Counted from the stretch's first letter, positions 21,906-33,219 are shown. The stretch is 64,000 nucleotides of DNA from Salvia splendens (GCF_004379255.2 NC_056048.1:16453197-16517196); one strand, 5' to 3'. Translations and numbers: made by a program. The notes: generated from the letters alone by a model not told the origin.

Positions 21906-23149
21906 TGGAAAGGCAGAGATCAAGTAATATAAAAATATAACCGATCGGGTGGATCAGTTTGCAATTGTCGCTGCGACTTGATCAAGGCGCCCCTCTCTCT
22001 TCCAAAACTATTTATAACTCCCTAACATGCAACCTACTTTAAATAGTAAGTGGCAAGTACGGGGTCGATCCCACAGAGAAGCTGGTGCGTTGAGTGTGTG
22101 TTTAGTGAACAGGGTTTTGGCTGCGGCCACGCTTTAAGTTGGGAGTTTTTTTTTAAACCACTGGATTAAGCTATGCAGAATGTAAACTATATACTTGATC
22201 AAGTGACATATGATGCTGGAAACAGTGAACTGATCAGGTAAGTGACAAACTGAAATAAATGACTTAACTACTTAAGCATGCTACGAATCTACGAATTACT
22301 TTGCCATTCCATATTATGCAAGTTCACACATTGGATCTGGGAATTTAAAACTGAAACTGAGCTAGAACAGTCGACGAGATTTTCGAAAACAAATAACTTT
22401 GATTCGAAACAGTATTCTGAACAGAACTTGGAAAGTGCAGAATACAAAACAAGAACGATTTTTCAACTATGTAACAAACACGGAATTTAACTAAGTGACT
22501 AGATCTGAAATGTAAGAAAGCGATAAATCAAAAAGATCCTCGGTCGGAAACTGAAACTGCGCCGAACAGATTTGAGTTTCTCTATCGCGCTCCCTTCTGT
22601 CGCACTCCTTCTTACTCTCTAGCTAACCATTGCTAACTCTCGAAACTGGAACGTAACTCCTAAAATGTAAAGGAAAGAAAACTAAAAAGCGGAACTAAAA
22701 AGAAGATAAAAGGAACGAAGATCATCCTCTATGGCGATGCGTCCTCTATTTATAGACTCTTCATAACAACTTCCAGCTGTGATAACAACTTTGGCAGAGA
22801 ATCTTAGTCTTTCTTAGAATTGCGTGTCTTATCCGTCGAGTCAGCTTATACGTGTCCCCTTTCTATTTCGTAGTGGTCCTTGATAACCGATTGAGAATCG
22901 CTTTCCAGTGCATCGGCTATACGTGTCCTCTTCTGCAATGTAGTGGTCCCCAGCTAACTGCTTGCACATCACCTTGATCAACTCATACTGTTTTGGGCCT
23001 TTTCGCCTTCTGCACCAACATGATCAGTTTGGCCTTGCTGTCCTTGGTCAAGCGGCATTCTTGCACAATTAACACTCGATTTCCGCGTGAAACTGATCAA
23101 ATAGCCTACATTTTACCCTCTAAGCCGATGCATGAAATAGGTCTTACTA
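21906..23149 (-). repeat. Element A 5' LTR (right copy, 1244 bp)
   Basis: Starts TGGAAAGGCAGAGATCAAG and ends TCTTACTA directly before GTGTC. It matches 1424-2669 along its length. Confidence 0.93.
22746..22755 (-). promoter_or_regulatory. TATA-like box of element A 5' LTR
   Basis: Minus-strand CTATAAATAG, kept in both LTRs of A and, as TTATAAATAG, in both LTRs of B. It lies about halfway through the LTR, as expected for the U3/R border. Confidence 0.6.
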
Positions 23150-23154
23150 GTGTC
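23150..23154. repeat. Target-site duplication of element A, right copy (GTGTC)
   Basis: Matches 1419-1423. Confidence 0.93.
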
Positions 23155-23567
23155 CCCAATGTAAGAGTGTCTGGATATTGAAATTAGACTGAATATGCTT
23201 TATCAGAGTTTAGGCAATATTCATGGGTTTCATTTCATACTACGCTTTATTAGATCACTTAATCCTCTCAACTCTCGCTATTTGATCCATTTGCTTACAC
23301 TACTCATAGTCATCTTTTATTTTTTATTTCTATTTTATATAATTTGCAATTGTGTCTATTTATATCTCTTAATTTAATTCATAATTACTGTATAAGAATT
23401 TTATTTATTAAAATAATTACATAAAAATGAGCTCAGATTGTTTTTTAATTAAATCACGTTGAAGTTGGGTGGCACGATCAGGTATTGACGAATGACGTTT
23501 GTAATTTTAGAATGTTGTGGATTGAACCTCGTGATACGTTTTTGCATGCGGTCGAGGAGCTCAATGC
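23155..23567. other. Spacer between element A and the hAT element
   Basis: AT-rich, about 410 bp, with no convincing coding frame or repeat. Confidence 0.5.
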
Positions 23568-23575
23568 GTCGCTAG
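23568..23575. repeat. hAT target-site duplication, left (GTCGCTAG)
   Basis: Eight bases identical to 29565-29572. Confidence 0.9.
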
Positions 23576-24103
23576 TAGGGAAGTCAGTGTAGCCCGAACC
23601 CGATGGGTTGGCCAGAAAAACCCGCTAAAATTACAGGGTTAGGGCCGAAAAATCACAGCCTGTTAATGAATTGGGCTTATCGGGCTGGCCCTATTGAGCT
23701 GTCGGGTTTTTTCAGGCTGGCCCGGCGGGCTGTCGGGTCAGCCCAACGGGTTATAGAAAAAAACCCTAATAATTAAATGCCTGCAGTGACTCTTCGTCTT
23801 TTTCACTTCAATTTTGTTTCTTTTTTAGATTTTAAAGACGGTTCCTTTTTCACTCTCAAAAAATTACTTTCACCCTCATAATCTTGTTCTCACTTCCTTC
23901 CTTCCTTCCATCAGGTGAGTTTCCCTCTCCCTTCTCTCTCTTATGCGTGAATGCATTTTTTTATTATTGACGATGGTATGGCTTAGCTGTAAATTGTATT
24001 CCTTCTTATATTTGGTCAAGTGGGAGAATCCATATTTATTTAATTTGTTTTGCTGCTGTGTGAGTATATATAATATTGTACGAAAATGTTCTTTAGCTTG
24101 ACA

Positions 24104-26395
24104 TGTCACGACCGCACTTCCTAAGGATAGAAAGCGCGGGGAATCGTGACTAATGGAGGATTTAAGAAGCGGGGAAGAAGGGGGAAACGATTAAATGAGT
24201 ACGACATATAGATCAAAAGATGAAATTTCGTTTATCAACAAGGTTTCAAATCCCGAAGGTACATAACGTGAATGACATGGTTTGACAATTCCAAGGAAAT
24301 CAAGGAAATTCTTATAACTTGGCATAGCGGAAGCATTTGAGAGTTAGCTACTACTATGTATGAAGACACAATAGCAACCAGATCATTTATTGAATACTGT
24401 CTCTGTCCAATGCTCAACATCCTCCGTCCTCCGTCCACGCTCAACCTGCACATAGGGAAAACATATGCAGGGGCTGAGTACTTGATGCACTCAGTGAACT
24501 CATGCCCGAAATACATTTATCGTTAAGATATGTCAAGCCATCATCGAGTGAATCTCGGGTTTTACTTTAAAAGGCCGAGAAACACTAAAAATCATTCCTT
24601 TAAAAGTGTCCGCGCGGACTAACATCATCCTCCATCATATACCATATCTGAACCATCATGTGAAACGAGAATGTGGCCACAAACTCGATCACTGGACCGG
24701 CCGACCACAAAGAACGGCTCACGATCCCCATCAGTGCACTAGCCTAAGTAGGGACTCACTCCCTAGTTAGACCCGAATTCGTTAACCATCAAAGTCTAGT
24801 AGGGACTCACTCCCCAGTAGACAATCAGATAGGCATTTCAAAACATAAAATTCGGCATGACATAACATTTGAAACCACCCTTATCTCTCCATTTCATATA
24901 CATGCAAATAATAGAGTTTAAAGAATAAAACCCACCTCGAGTGCTTAATCCGAAAACACTTTCTTTCCCTTGCGATCACGATTCACTTGCGATGTTTCAC
25001 CTTTAAAAATTTACATAGCACATATATCAACATATTTTCCAATCACATAAATCACATCATAACATACATCTTTGCATATCCTATCACTTCATCACATATA
25101 TAATTTCATTTGAAAACTGGCAGCACTGCGCAACGATTTTATAAAAATCATTTAAAAATCATCCGACTTCCGTTGGGGCTAAAACTTTACCACAATACAG
25201 AAGACTCATCAAAGGACTTCCAGTTAAAATTTCATGTCCAAATACCCCTTTTAGGTCAGTCAAAACAACCACGTAACCTACTGGTCGAGAAAACATTTTC
25301 GGCAGAGTTGCGCAGTTAACTTCAAAAATTCACCAAAAAAATCATCTTTAATCCAAAAGGGTTGAAATTTACACACAACATAGAAGACATCATGAAGTTT
25401 ACTCAGGAAAAAGAATTGGTCAAATCGGAGTTCATTTGGTCGGTCAAAAACGTGTCGGAACTTACTGTTCGGAATTCGTCGAGCAGACGAGCGGTGCCAT
25501 CGCTGTTCGGCCCGTTGCTGCACGTTGTTGCTGTTGTTGGCTGCTGCACAGAGCCGGGAGACGCTGCTGTACGAACGTTGCTGCTCCGCCGTCGCTCCCT
25601 TTCCTCTTTCGACCACCATCACTCATCTCTCTATCAATTCGTTTTGTTCCATCACTGTAAACTCTGCAACTCACGGTCCAGATCGGTCGTCGTCGGCTAC
25701 TGCCCGTTGGTCAGCCTGTTCGCCGCCGACGTCGCCGCTGCTGACTCCGATTCGTCACCCGTGTCCACCACAGACGCTCGGCGCTGCTGCGTCGTCGCTG
25801 CTGGATCGTTGCCGCTGAACTGACGTTGCTGCGTTCGATTGAACCGGAGCCCTCACGCTTCTAACGTCGCCATTTCTCTTCCTCATCGCCGCTGCCTCAC
25901 TCTTCTTCTCCCCTCATCTCTCGGTTTCTTCTCCTCTCTCTCTTTGTTCTTGTTGTAAAGTATAAAGTGAGAAGAGAAGTGAAAGGGTGGATGTTTAAAT
26001 GGGGTGTCTTTTGGTTGTAGGATTAATTGAGGGAGTTGGAAGGTGGAAGATGAAGGGTGGAAGGTGTCGTGGGGTTGAGGAAAGGATGCATGTATAGAAA
26101 TCATTAATCTCTAATTGGGCTTCAAAGTGTGGTTTCCAAATAAAATGAATTGGGCTTGGAAACTTAAAGTTCTTTGATGAAATTGGGCCCAACATGTAAA
26201 TTGTAGAGTTTGGCTAAGTTGGTTAAAGAATAAGAAAATTTGGATGACCCAACACTCTTAAAATTAATAGCCCAAAGCCAAATTGTAAAATTATTCTCTC
26301 GACAAAAGAAACAAGGTCGAAAAAATTTTCAAGTGTACAAACGACGGTCCTTTCAAGAACACAATAAAAAGAGTAGAAAAAGACTGGGTGTTACA
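24104..26395. mobile_element. Probable solo LTR (2.29 kb) inside the hAT element
   Basis: Opens TGTCACGACC and closes GGTGTTACA, giving TG...CA ends, flanked by TGACA on the left and TGACT on the right (four of five bases match). An alternative reading gives a perfect ACATG duplication with element ends two to three bases inward. There is no gag or pol, as expected for an LTR left by recombination. It contains a repeated AGTAGGGACTCACTCCC pair (24745-24825). The long LTR and TGTCACGAC opening suggest a Tekay/Del-type chromovirus, but that is inference. Short frames in the GC-rich part (25.4-25.8 kb) on both strands show no domain. Confidence 0.6.
24745..24825 (+). repeat. Two copies of a 17-bp direct repeat in the solo LTR
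   Basis: AGTAGGGACTCACTCCC occurs near 24755 and again near 24802, in a similar CTAGT/CCAGT context. Confidence 0.7.
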
Positions 26396-26794
26396 TGACT
26401 CCTACACAAGAAATTCCCTTTTCAAATATTCAACATTAATCATACAAAAAAGCACACACGAGGTGTTCAGACACAATTCAACTTTTTTAATAAAAAATGT
26501 TTTTATTAGGATCACAAATTCAAAATACACGAAATTTATGTCAATCTTTAATTGCAATTAGAGATTTCTATATCGTATGTCGCTATGACTATGAGTTACA
26601 AATTTCCATCCCTTCTATGTTTGAGTACTCTATACTAAACAAATAAACATGTATAACTGATTAGTGTGAATACAGTAGATGCTAAACTGGGTATTTTAGT
26701 TAGTTTATGAATTGGTTATGCATGATTATTTGACTAGTGATTAATTCATGCTAATTATATTTATATTTATGTTGCAGATTTAGAATTGTTAAGA

Positions 26795-27946
26795 ATGGAA
26801 GATTCTTCTTCAACAATTAATATTGAAAACGCAGAGATTCAAGGTGATTCCAAGCGTAAGATGAGACGAAAAACTTCCGATGTTTGGAATAACTTCACAA
26901 ATGAAGAACCCGACAAAGATGGAAAGAATGTCAACTGCAATCACTGTCTTAAAAGATGGAAATATGAAGGTACGAAAATGGGAACTTCCACTTTTAGTTG
27001 GCATATGTTGGTTTGTAAGAAGAAACCAAATTTTGGAGATGTGGGTGCTATGCTTCTTAATCATGATGGGAAGTTAAGGGATAAAGATAATGTGATAGAC
27101 CCAAAAATAGTTTGGGATTTGTTTATTAAGGTATCAGTTGCACATAATCTTCCATTAAAGTGGGTTGAATTTAAAGAAATTCGAGTTCTTTTGAAGTATT
27201 TGAACCCTAGTGTAAGATTTATCTCTAGAAATACTCATGCTTTGGATGTCATGAATATGTATGAATCCAAAAAGGAAAAATTGAGGATAAGATTGAATAG
27301 TGTTCCTGGAATGATGTGCTTAACATCTGATATTTGGACTGCTTGCACTAATTCGGGGTATATGTGTTTGACTGCACATTATGTGGATGAAAAATGTAAA
27401 TTGGATAGCAAAATACGTGCATTTTGTTCAATGCCTCCTCCACATTCTGCACCTGAGTTAGCTCAAAAGATTTCTGACATTTTGGTGGATTGGGAAATAG
27501 ATAGGAAAATCTTTTCGTTGACTTTGAATAATGCTTCTGCTAATAACGCCATGGTGAAATTATTGAAAACACGGCTTCAGTTGCAAAACTCATTATTGTG
27601 CAATGCGGAATATTTTCATGTGAGATGTTGTGCACATATTTTGAATCTTATTGTGCAAGAAGGATTGAAAGTAGCTAGTGATGCTTTAGATAAAATTAGA
27701 GCTAGTATCAAATATGTAAAAGCATCAGAAGCGAGAATGATCAAGTTTAAGGAATGTGCACGAAAAGTTGATATTGAATTTACTACTTCATTGTGCATGG
27801 ATGTGCCTACACGTTGGAATTCCACGTATTTGATGCTTGCCAGTGGAATTAAATATCGACGGGTTTTTTCTATGCTTGGATGTGATGATTTAGCTTATAA
27901 GCATTGTCCGACAGAAGAAGTGGGAAAGAGGAAAAGTAATGTGTGA
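26795..27946 (+). pseudogene. hAT transposase, N-terminal BED zinc finger and catalytic region
   Basis: hAT transposases excise and insert the element by cut-and-paste in the nucleus. From ATG 26795, residues of the BED finger are visible (SDVWNNF ... CNHCLKRW ... LVCKKK). The RICESLEEPER-type body follows (LTSDIWTACTNSGYMCLTAHYVD, FHVRCCAHILNLIVQEGLK, CMDVPTRWNSTYLML). A 5'-UTR acceptor (TTGCAG) lies just upstream. An extra base near 27.92 kb shifts the frame, so this part ends at 27946 while the true continuation starts KVMCEFLEPFYEIT. Confidence 0.9.
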
Positions 27947-28417
27947 ATTCTTGGAACCATTTTATGAAATTACTACTTTAATTTATGGTTCATCATATCC
28001 TACTTCCAATCTGTATTTTATGGAATTGTGGAATATTGCTCGATTGTTGGAGATGAATTCTAGAAGTCTCGATGAAGTGGTAAGGTCGATGTCTCTTTTG
28101 ATGAAATCAAAGTTCGAGAAATATTGGGAAGATTATAGCGACATTCTCTCTATTGGAGCCGTGTTTGAACCAAGAATGAAGTTGAAACTTGTGGAGTATT
28201 GTTACTCAACACTTGATCCTCTTTCAAGTCTGGACAAAGTCAATAGGTTGAAGATGAAATTGTATACTCTATACGATGAGTACAAGAAATAAATGGTTGA
28301 TGCATCTTTGTCTAAAGGTTCTCAATCTAGTGGGAGTTCTAATCACGAAGTCGGAAAGCCTAAATTCATAGGTGGGGGAGAGTAAGGAAAATTAAAATGA
28401 ATCCAAATGTACTGGCT
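27924..28417 (+). pseudogene. hAT transposase, middle part
   Basis: EFLEPFYEITTLIYGSSYPTSN and the following helical region (SLLMKSKFEKYWEDYS, GAVFEPRMKLKLVEYC) are typical of plant hAT transposases. In-frame TAA codons at 28290-28292 and about 28383 break it before the intron at 28418. Confidence 0.85.
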
Positions 28418-28517
28418 GTAAGTAATCTGTTTTTCTTTAATAGTTCTTTATATTTAAATTTGTATCTAATTAATTCTATTTATCATTTTTACTTACATTT
28501 TAATATTATTGTTTTAG
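28418..28517 (+). other. Intron in the hAT transposase gene
   Basis: GTAAGT donor at 28418 and TTTTAG acceptor at 28517, AT-rich, about 100 bp. Coding similarity resumes directly after it (GYKRHKGLTSDAKSALD). Confidence 0.7.
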
Positions 28518-28827
28518 GGATATAAGAGACACAAAGGTCTAACTTCCGATGCAAAGTCAGCATTGGATGTATATTTGGAAGATGTTTCGATGGACGAAAA
28601 TGCTGAAATCGATTTGATTAAGTATTGGAAAGATCATTCATCCGGCAATTTTGGAGTACTTGCTAGGATGGCGTGTGACATGCTTAGTATTCCTATAACA
28701 ACGGTAGCATCCGAATCTTCCTTTAGCATTGGAGCACATGTCTTAAACAAATACAGAAATAGACTCCTTCCCGAAAAAGTGCAAGCTCTTATTTGCACGC
28801 GTAATAGGTTGCATGGATATTCTAATG
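28518..28827 (+). pseudogene. hAT transposase, C-terminal dimerisation domain
   Basis: The hATC motif is clear: LDVYLED, IDLIKYWKDHS, FGVLARMACDMLSIPITTVASES, FRNRLLP-like YRNRLLPEKVQALIC. This region mediates dimerisation and is required for transposition in studied hAT elements. A donor GTAAGA at 28828 leads to the last exon. Confidence 0.9.
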
Positions 28828-28905
28828 GTAAGATCTTATTTTATTTTATAAAATTCTAGATTATCTAACTATATTATATGTTAATATTTGTAATTTTGTT
28901 AATAG

Positions 28906-28991
28906 ACGACGAAGATTCTGAAGATGATGAGGAGGAAGCTAAAGATCAAGCTAAAGCGTCAAATATTATCGACTTGGAAGAATGTCATTAA
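28906..28991 (+). pseudogene. hAT transposase, terminal exon
   Basis: After a 78-bp intron (28828-28905, ending TTAATAG), an acidic tail DDEDSEDDEEEAKDQAK leads to TAA at 28989-28991. Acidic tails are common in this family. Confidence 0.75.
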
Positions 28992-29564
28992 AACGTTAGC
29001 TAATGCTTGACTTTTTGGTTATTTCTCATGGAGCCATGGACTATTTTGTTTATGCAATAGGGCAGGTGGAAACTCAATTTATTAGGCACAAGTCTGTTTT
29101 TGTTGTTCTCCTTGAATGATTTTAGGCTTTTAGCTTAATGAAGCATATATATCAGCCTTGAATGAAAGTGTTTTCTTGAATTATTTCTTTCATTGTCGGC
29201 TAGTCACCATAGAATTGTGTGTAAACTTTATGTGCTTAAAAAATTTATTTTTAACTTTATGTTATGCAATCATATAATTATGTCATGAATATTTTAAATT
29301 TTAAATAATAACTTTTTTATATGATTGACTTATATTTTAGGGTTAAGGCTGAAAATTTAGAACCTGATAAATAATTAGTAATTTTAATTATTTGTCTTAA
29401 ACCCGACTAGCCCGGTGGGCTAGCCTGAAACCCGAAGGTTTAGGGTTAGGGCTGAAAAATTAGAACCCGATAAAATTCCAGCCCGATAAGCCCGCACCCG
29501 ATAAGCCCGAAACCCGAGTAGGGCCGACCCGAAACCCGCTGGGCTGGCCTGATTTACATCCCTA

Positions 29565-29572
29565 GTCGCTAG
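29565..29572. repeat. hAT target-site duplication, right (GTCGCTAG)
   Basis: Eight bases identical to 23568-23575. Confidence 0.9.
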
Positions 29573-30313
29573 TATGTTCATCTTCCGATTTAATGTTGAA
29601 TCTCATTTTTATCTGTCTATGATGAATGATTCAAGATCAATTAATATGCATATGCAACTAAATTCTTACAAGTAAAATACATTTAATCACATGCATAGGA
29701 AATAAACACGTAAATAAAGCAAAAATCAATAACTTGTATTGATCTTTAAAGATCAGATGATGGATTGCGCATCTTTATGAATAGTAATTTTCAATAGACT
29801 AAAGTCCCATTTTGGTTCGTAACATATTGCGATTTTTTTATTTTGGTTCAAAACATTATCTTTAGAATTATTCGGTCCCTCGCATTTGAAATCGGATTAC
29901 ATTTAGTCTGAAATGGACGGAACAGTTAAAATGTAACGGCCAATGCATTTTAAATCGATTTTGACCGGATTAAGAGTTATAAAAATTCGAATTATTATTC
30001 TTATTCAAATAAATTCAAATTTGTTTCAAAATTATTTTTATTAAAATAAATTTCTTGTCATTTATAAAACGAATTTTAATTCTTTTTCTCTATTCATCTT
30101 CTTCATAGGTTTAGGGTGAGAAACGGTGAGAAACCCTAGTTCTTGGTAGAACCTCAAGTAACCCCAACTCGTCAATCATGGACCGTTCGAACTACAGCAA
30201 AGAGACCGGCGAGAGTGGCGGTGGACGTGACCTCCGATTCCGGTACGAATTTTGCCATTGCAAGAATCGGGCTTCACTTTGAATCGTCAACACCCATGGA
30301 AAACCAACAAGGG
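29573..30313. other. Spacer between hAT and SINE
   Basis: No convincing gene. The stretch from about 29.81 kb (TTTGGTTCGTAACATATTGCG and later GGTTCAAAACATTATC) resembles the non-coding repeat DNA often found near MULEs or Helitrons, but I cannot name it. Confidence 0.35.
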
Positions 30314-30331
30314 GGAAGCTATACTTTGTTT
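30314..30331. repeat. SINE target-site duplication, left copy
   Basis: GGAAGCTATACTTTGTTT, identical to 30565-30582. Confidence 0.9.
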
Positions 30332-30564
30332 TTTTCAAAAAAAAACTCCTATATAAGGGAGAAAATTACAAATAAACTCATATATAAGGGAGAAAATTAC
30401 AAATAAACTCATAAAAAAAATAACTCCTATATAAGGGAGAAAATTACAAATAAACTCATATACTGAAGATATGAGGAAATTACAACTGATCTCAAGAGGG
30501 CTCGAACTCGGCACCTCATGCAACAATGTCTAAGCTCCTTGCCGCTAGGACAAAGGCTCTGGCC
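30332..30564 (-). mobile_element. tRNA-derived SINE with 18-bp target-site duplication
   Basis: On the minus strand, a TAGCGGCAAGG A-box-like and GAGTTCGAGCCC B-box-like pair lie about 50 bp apart, the internal RNA polymerase III promoter of a tRNA head. A tRNA-unrelated body and a repeated 3' part (GAGTTTATTTGTAATTTTCTCCC) ending in a T/A-rich tail follow. GGAAGCTATACTTTGTTT occurs exactly on both sides (30314-30331 and 30565-30582). The long perfect duplication is typical of target-primed retroposition and suggests a fairly recent insertion. Confidence 0.85.
30346..30463. repeat. Tandem repeat of about 31 bp in the SINE 3' part
   Basis: The word TATATAAGGGAGAAAATTACAAATAAACTC (shown here in pieces: TATATAAGGGAGAAA plus ATTACAAATAAACTC) recurs three to four times. 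One interval is extended by an A-run near 30411. Confidence 0.85.
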
Positions 30565-30582
30565 GGAAGCTATACTTTGTTT
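30565..30582. repeat. SINE target-site duplication, right copy
   Basis: GGAAGCTATACTTTGTTT, identical to 30314-30331. Confidence 0.9.
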
Positions 30583-30625
30583 GTGAGAGAAAAGATTGTC
30601 GTTTTTTCAATTGGTGTGAGCCAAT

Positions 30626-32129
30626 TGATAAGGCTAATTTTATGCATTAATTAAGGGGTTGAAATTATGCATTTACGAGGTCTAACACATTTATTTAAGC
30701 CAGGTGTGTAGAAAGTTTCGCCAGGTCCAGGAAGAAAGAAGGACGATTGCATGGAGAAGGGAATCGGCGATAAAAGTGAGCAATATGGAGAAAAATGACT
30801 AGACGGAGGAAGCAGCGAAGCTGAAGGGCAGAACTGAGATTTCTGCGAAGGCTTCTAGAAGATCCTCCGCGCCTATATAAGAGCAAGAGCATGTAATCAG
30901 AAAGTAGGAGAGAGGAAGAAAAACTTTTTTTTGGGGGGAGACGCTGGGGTTTTTTGCTCTTTTATCTCACTTCTACACACTTGGAGAGAAAAAAATACCT
31001 TTTTTTTCAGAGGGAGTTGTAGGGGATTTCGGGTTTCACTTTCTGTTAGTTGTTGGGTAACACCGTCTTTGCGTAGGGCGAAGATACAATTTACCGCTTT
31101 CATTTCATTTCCGTTGTTGTGAATTTCACCGAGATTCGCTGTTCGAAGCTCAGCTCTATTTTTTTGTCGAATTAACCAGGTTTTATGCAATTTCTGTTTT
31201 CTGATATGACGATGTTTATTTTGAGTATGAATGGTGTTTATTTCTGGGTTCGTCGTCATTTACTCGACTGGGTGCTTTTCGCATTTGCTTGTTGAATTGG
31301 AGTAGAATCGTTGATGATTGTTGTTGATCGGAATACATTTGCTGAATTGGAGTTTATGGAGTTGATTTTGGTTGTAGTTGGGTTCTGATTGCTTGGATTC
31401 GGAGTGGATTGAGCATCCGACGTGTGGATCTGAACAGAGTAGTTGTAGTTGGATGCCTCATTTCCGTATTTTTATTTCCTTCCTTCTAGTATATGTAGAT
31501 CTGTTTAACTTCCGACTAATCGCAAGTTTCTGACGTCCAAACTTTTACATTTTGTTTTAATCTGGAAATCTGCTCTGTTTTTCTTCATGTTCACGTTTGA
31601 ATCAGGTAAGGAATGCATATTGTTGTTAGTTAAATTCGTAGTTTGTTATCTGCAGCTTTTCATCCGTACTTGTTGTTTCTGGAAAATTGTCCCCACTGTT
31701 TACTCGCTTTCTGTCTAGCTATATTAGGTAGTCGTTTATTCGGTCGAGGAAGTTAGTTAGATATCTCGTAGTTACAAATATGTTCCAAGCATGCATGATG
31801 TTTACAGTTTCCTAGGTCTAGTGTTTGATTTAATTCCTGAATCTAGTAATAGTTCCACCTCAACCCAAGTTTGCATGGCAGCAGCCATTCACCTTTCCAG
31901 AGTCTTCTAAATGCTTTCTTACGCGTCCATCTTCGTGGTATCGATCCCTGCTTCCCTGTACTAATTCATAGTATAGCGGGTTGAGGGTTTTGAATGCGCA
32001 TTTGTGTGTCCAACGACTGAGACTTCTGAGATCCTCCGAGTTCCTAGACCTTGTGATCTAGTGGATTCTCTGGTTTGAGAAGCTTGACCTAGCATAAAAG
32101 CACACACAGTATTTCTATCAGCAACTTCA
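30626..32129 (+). repeat. Element C 5' LTR (about 1.5 kb)
   Basis: Opens TGATAAGGCTAATTTTATGC, matching the element-sense opening of B's LTR, and closes ACTTCA two bases before the primer site. The tail module GCAGCAGCCATTC...ATCGATCC...CTTCCCTGTACTA is shared with LTR D at 61.9 kb and, more distantly, A and B. The start was set by this homology since no partner LTR exists. Confidence 0.8.
30874..30880 (+). promoter_or_regulatory. TATA box of element C 5' LTR
   Basis: TATATAA, about 250 bp into the LTR. Confidence 0.6.
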
Positions 32130-32131
32130 AA

Positions 32132-32148
32132 TGGCGCCGTTGCCGGGA
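32132..32148 (+). other. Primer-binding site of element C (tRNA-Asp)
   Basis: TGGCGCCGTTGCCGGGA, 16 of 17 bases as in B. Confidence 0.92.
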
Positions 32149-32298
32149 CACAGTATCTACGGTCACCACCAGATCTGGATTATCTACGGGAGATCCATTT
32201 CTGTTTGGTTCGGGAAGTGACGACGATTGGAGTTCGTCGGGAAGGGAGGATCTAAGTCATCTTCAGAAACAGATACAGAGGAGGCAGAGATCAGAGAC

Positions 32299-33219
32299 AT
32301 GGCACACGTAGTCGACCCAGATCCGGAGATCGGTTCGCTCACTGCCCATTTAGATGGTGAGCCAGCCTAGGCTATAGTTATGAATCCGCATTAGAGGGCC
32401 GTCGATATTAAAACAAATGTGTTAGGCATTCTACCGACTTTCTTTGGATGTATGAACGAGTGTCCATACGAGTTCTTAAATGAGTTTAGCAAGTTGTGCA
32501 GTATTCAGAAAAGGCCTAACGACACAACAGAGGAGGATTATCGCCTAGGTGCAATTCCATTTGCCCTGAAGGGAGAGGCTAACACATGGCTACTGAGGCT
32601 ACCTCCAGATTCGATTCGTACATGGAGAGATTTCAAATTGGAATTTCTGGATTACTTTTTCCCATCAAACAAGACCAACGCTCTGAAGAAAGAAATTGTG
32701 GAGTGTAAGCAAGAGTACGATGAGTCTCTTAGTCAGTATTGGTCGCGGTTTAAAGGATTGTTGGATGCTTGCCCGAACCATAGAATGATCGAGGCAGAGA
32801 TTTACTATTTGTTTTATGAAGTAGCCAACCCTGAGTCAAAGGATTTGATGAATTCCTCGAGTGGAGAAAATTTTACGAAGAAGAAGGGAAGTGAAGCGAG
32901 AGAGATCTTGGGGAAGTTGATAGAGGCTAAAAAGGCGTACGACAGCCCAAGGAATGTTATGAGAAGGGGGTCAGCAAATGCGCTGAGAGAGCAGGATGAC
33001 AAAAGAGTCGAGGCAAGAATAGATAGGCTTGAGAAAGCACTTTTGAATGCAATCGAGAAGACTAATCCACCAGCCTCACAAGAAAAAGAAAAGCCTCCAG
33101 GTCTAGGAGAAGCTCCACCCCAGCAATATTATGGTCCTCGGGAAGGAGATTACCAAGCCCAAGTTAATGCGATGGGGAGTTGGAACCCAGATGGAAGTTG
33201 GAAACCAGGGAGACAATAG
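32299..33219 (+). pseudogene. Gag N-terminal and core domain (element C)
   Basis: ATG 32299 opens MAHVVDPDPEIGSLTAHLD, with two in-frame TAG codons before a long clean stretch. That stretch is the gag core: CPYEFLNEFSKLCSIQ, ALKGEANTWLLRLPPDSIRTW, FLDYFFPSNKTNALKKEI. It keeps the Trp codon (TGG 32740-32742, SQYWSRFKG) that is TGA in A and B. It ends by frameshift near 33.2 kb into 33131-34342. Confidence 0.85.

Larger units (their letters stand above)
1424..23149 (-). mobile_element. Element A: Athila-like Ty3/gypsy LTR retrotransposon, degraded, host of nested element B
   Basis: Two LTRs (1424-2669 and 21906-23149) in the same orientation flank gag, protease, reverse transcriptase, RNase H, integrase and an extra Athila-type ORF, all on the minus strand. 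The 17-bp primer site next to the right LTR matches the 3' end of tRNA-Asp, as is usual for Athila. A 5-bp duplication GTGTC lies immediately outside both LTRs. About 9 kb of the interval is nested element B (7028-16035), so A itself is about 12.7 kb. All of A's genes carry stops or frameshifts and the gag core is deleted. The two LTRs differ visibly, at several percent by eye over the first 190 bp, so the insertion is not recent. Confidence 0.93.
23576..29564 (+). mobile_element. hAT transposon, broken transposase, with nested solo LTR
   Basis: The ends are inverted repeats: left TAGGGAAGTCA, right (reverse complement) TAGGGATGTAA. Both are flanked by the same 8-bp GTCGCTAG, the duplication length of hAT elements. 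Subterminal zones of about 180 bp on both sides are packed with short GGGC/CCCG words (for example CCCGATAAGCCCG, GGGCTGGCC) that can pair with each other. The plus-strand transposase gene lies at 26795-28991, and 24104-26395 is a later insertion. Without that insertion the element is about 3.7 kb, a normal size. Confidence 0.92.

Noticed and set aside
25362..25823. 153-codon plus-strand frame and overlapping frames in the GC-rich part of the solo LTR
   Set aside because: Open frames exist on both strands through the GC-rich block, with no recognised motif. They are best explained by composition.
30480..30560. A tRNA gene
   Set aside because: Only A- and B-box-like segments are present; the acceptor stem cannot form, and an 18-bp target duplication shows it is a SINE.
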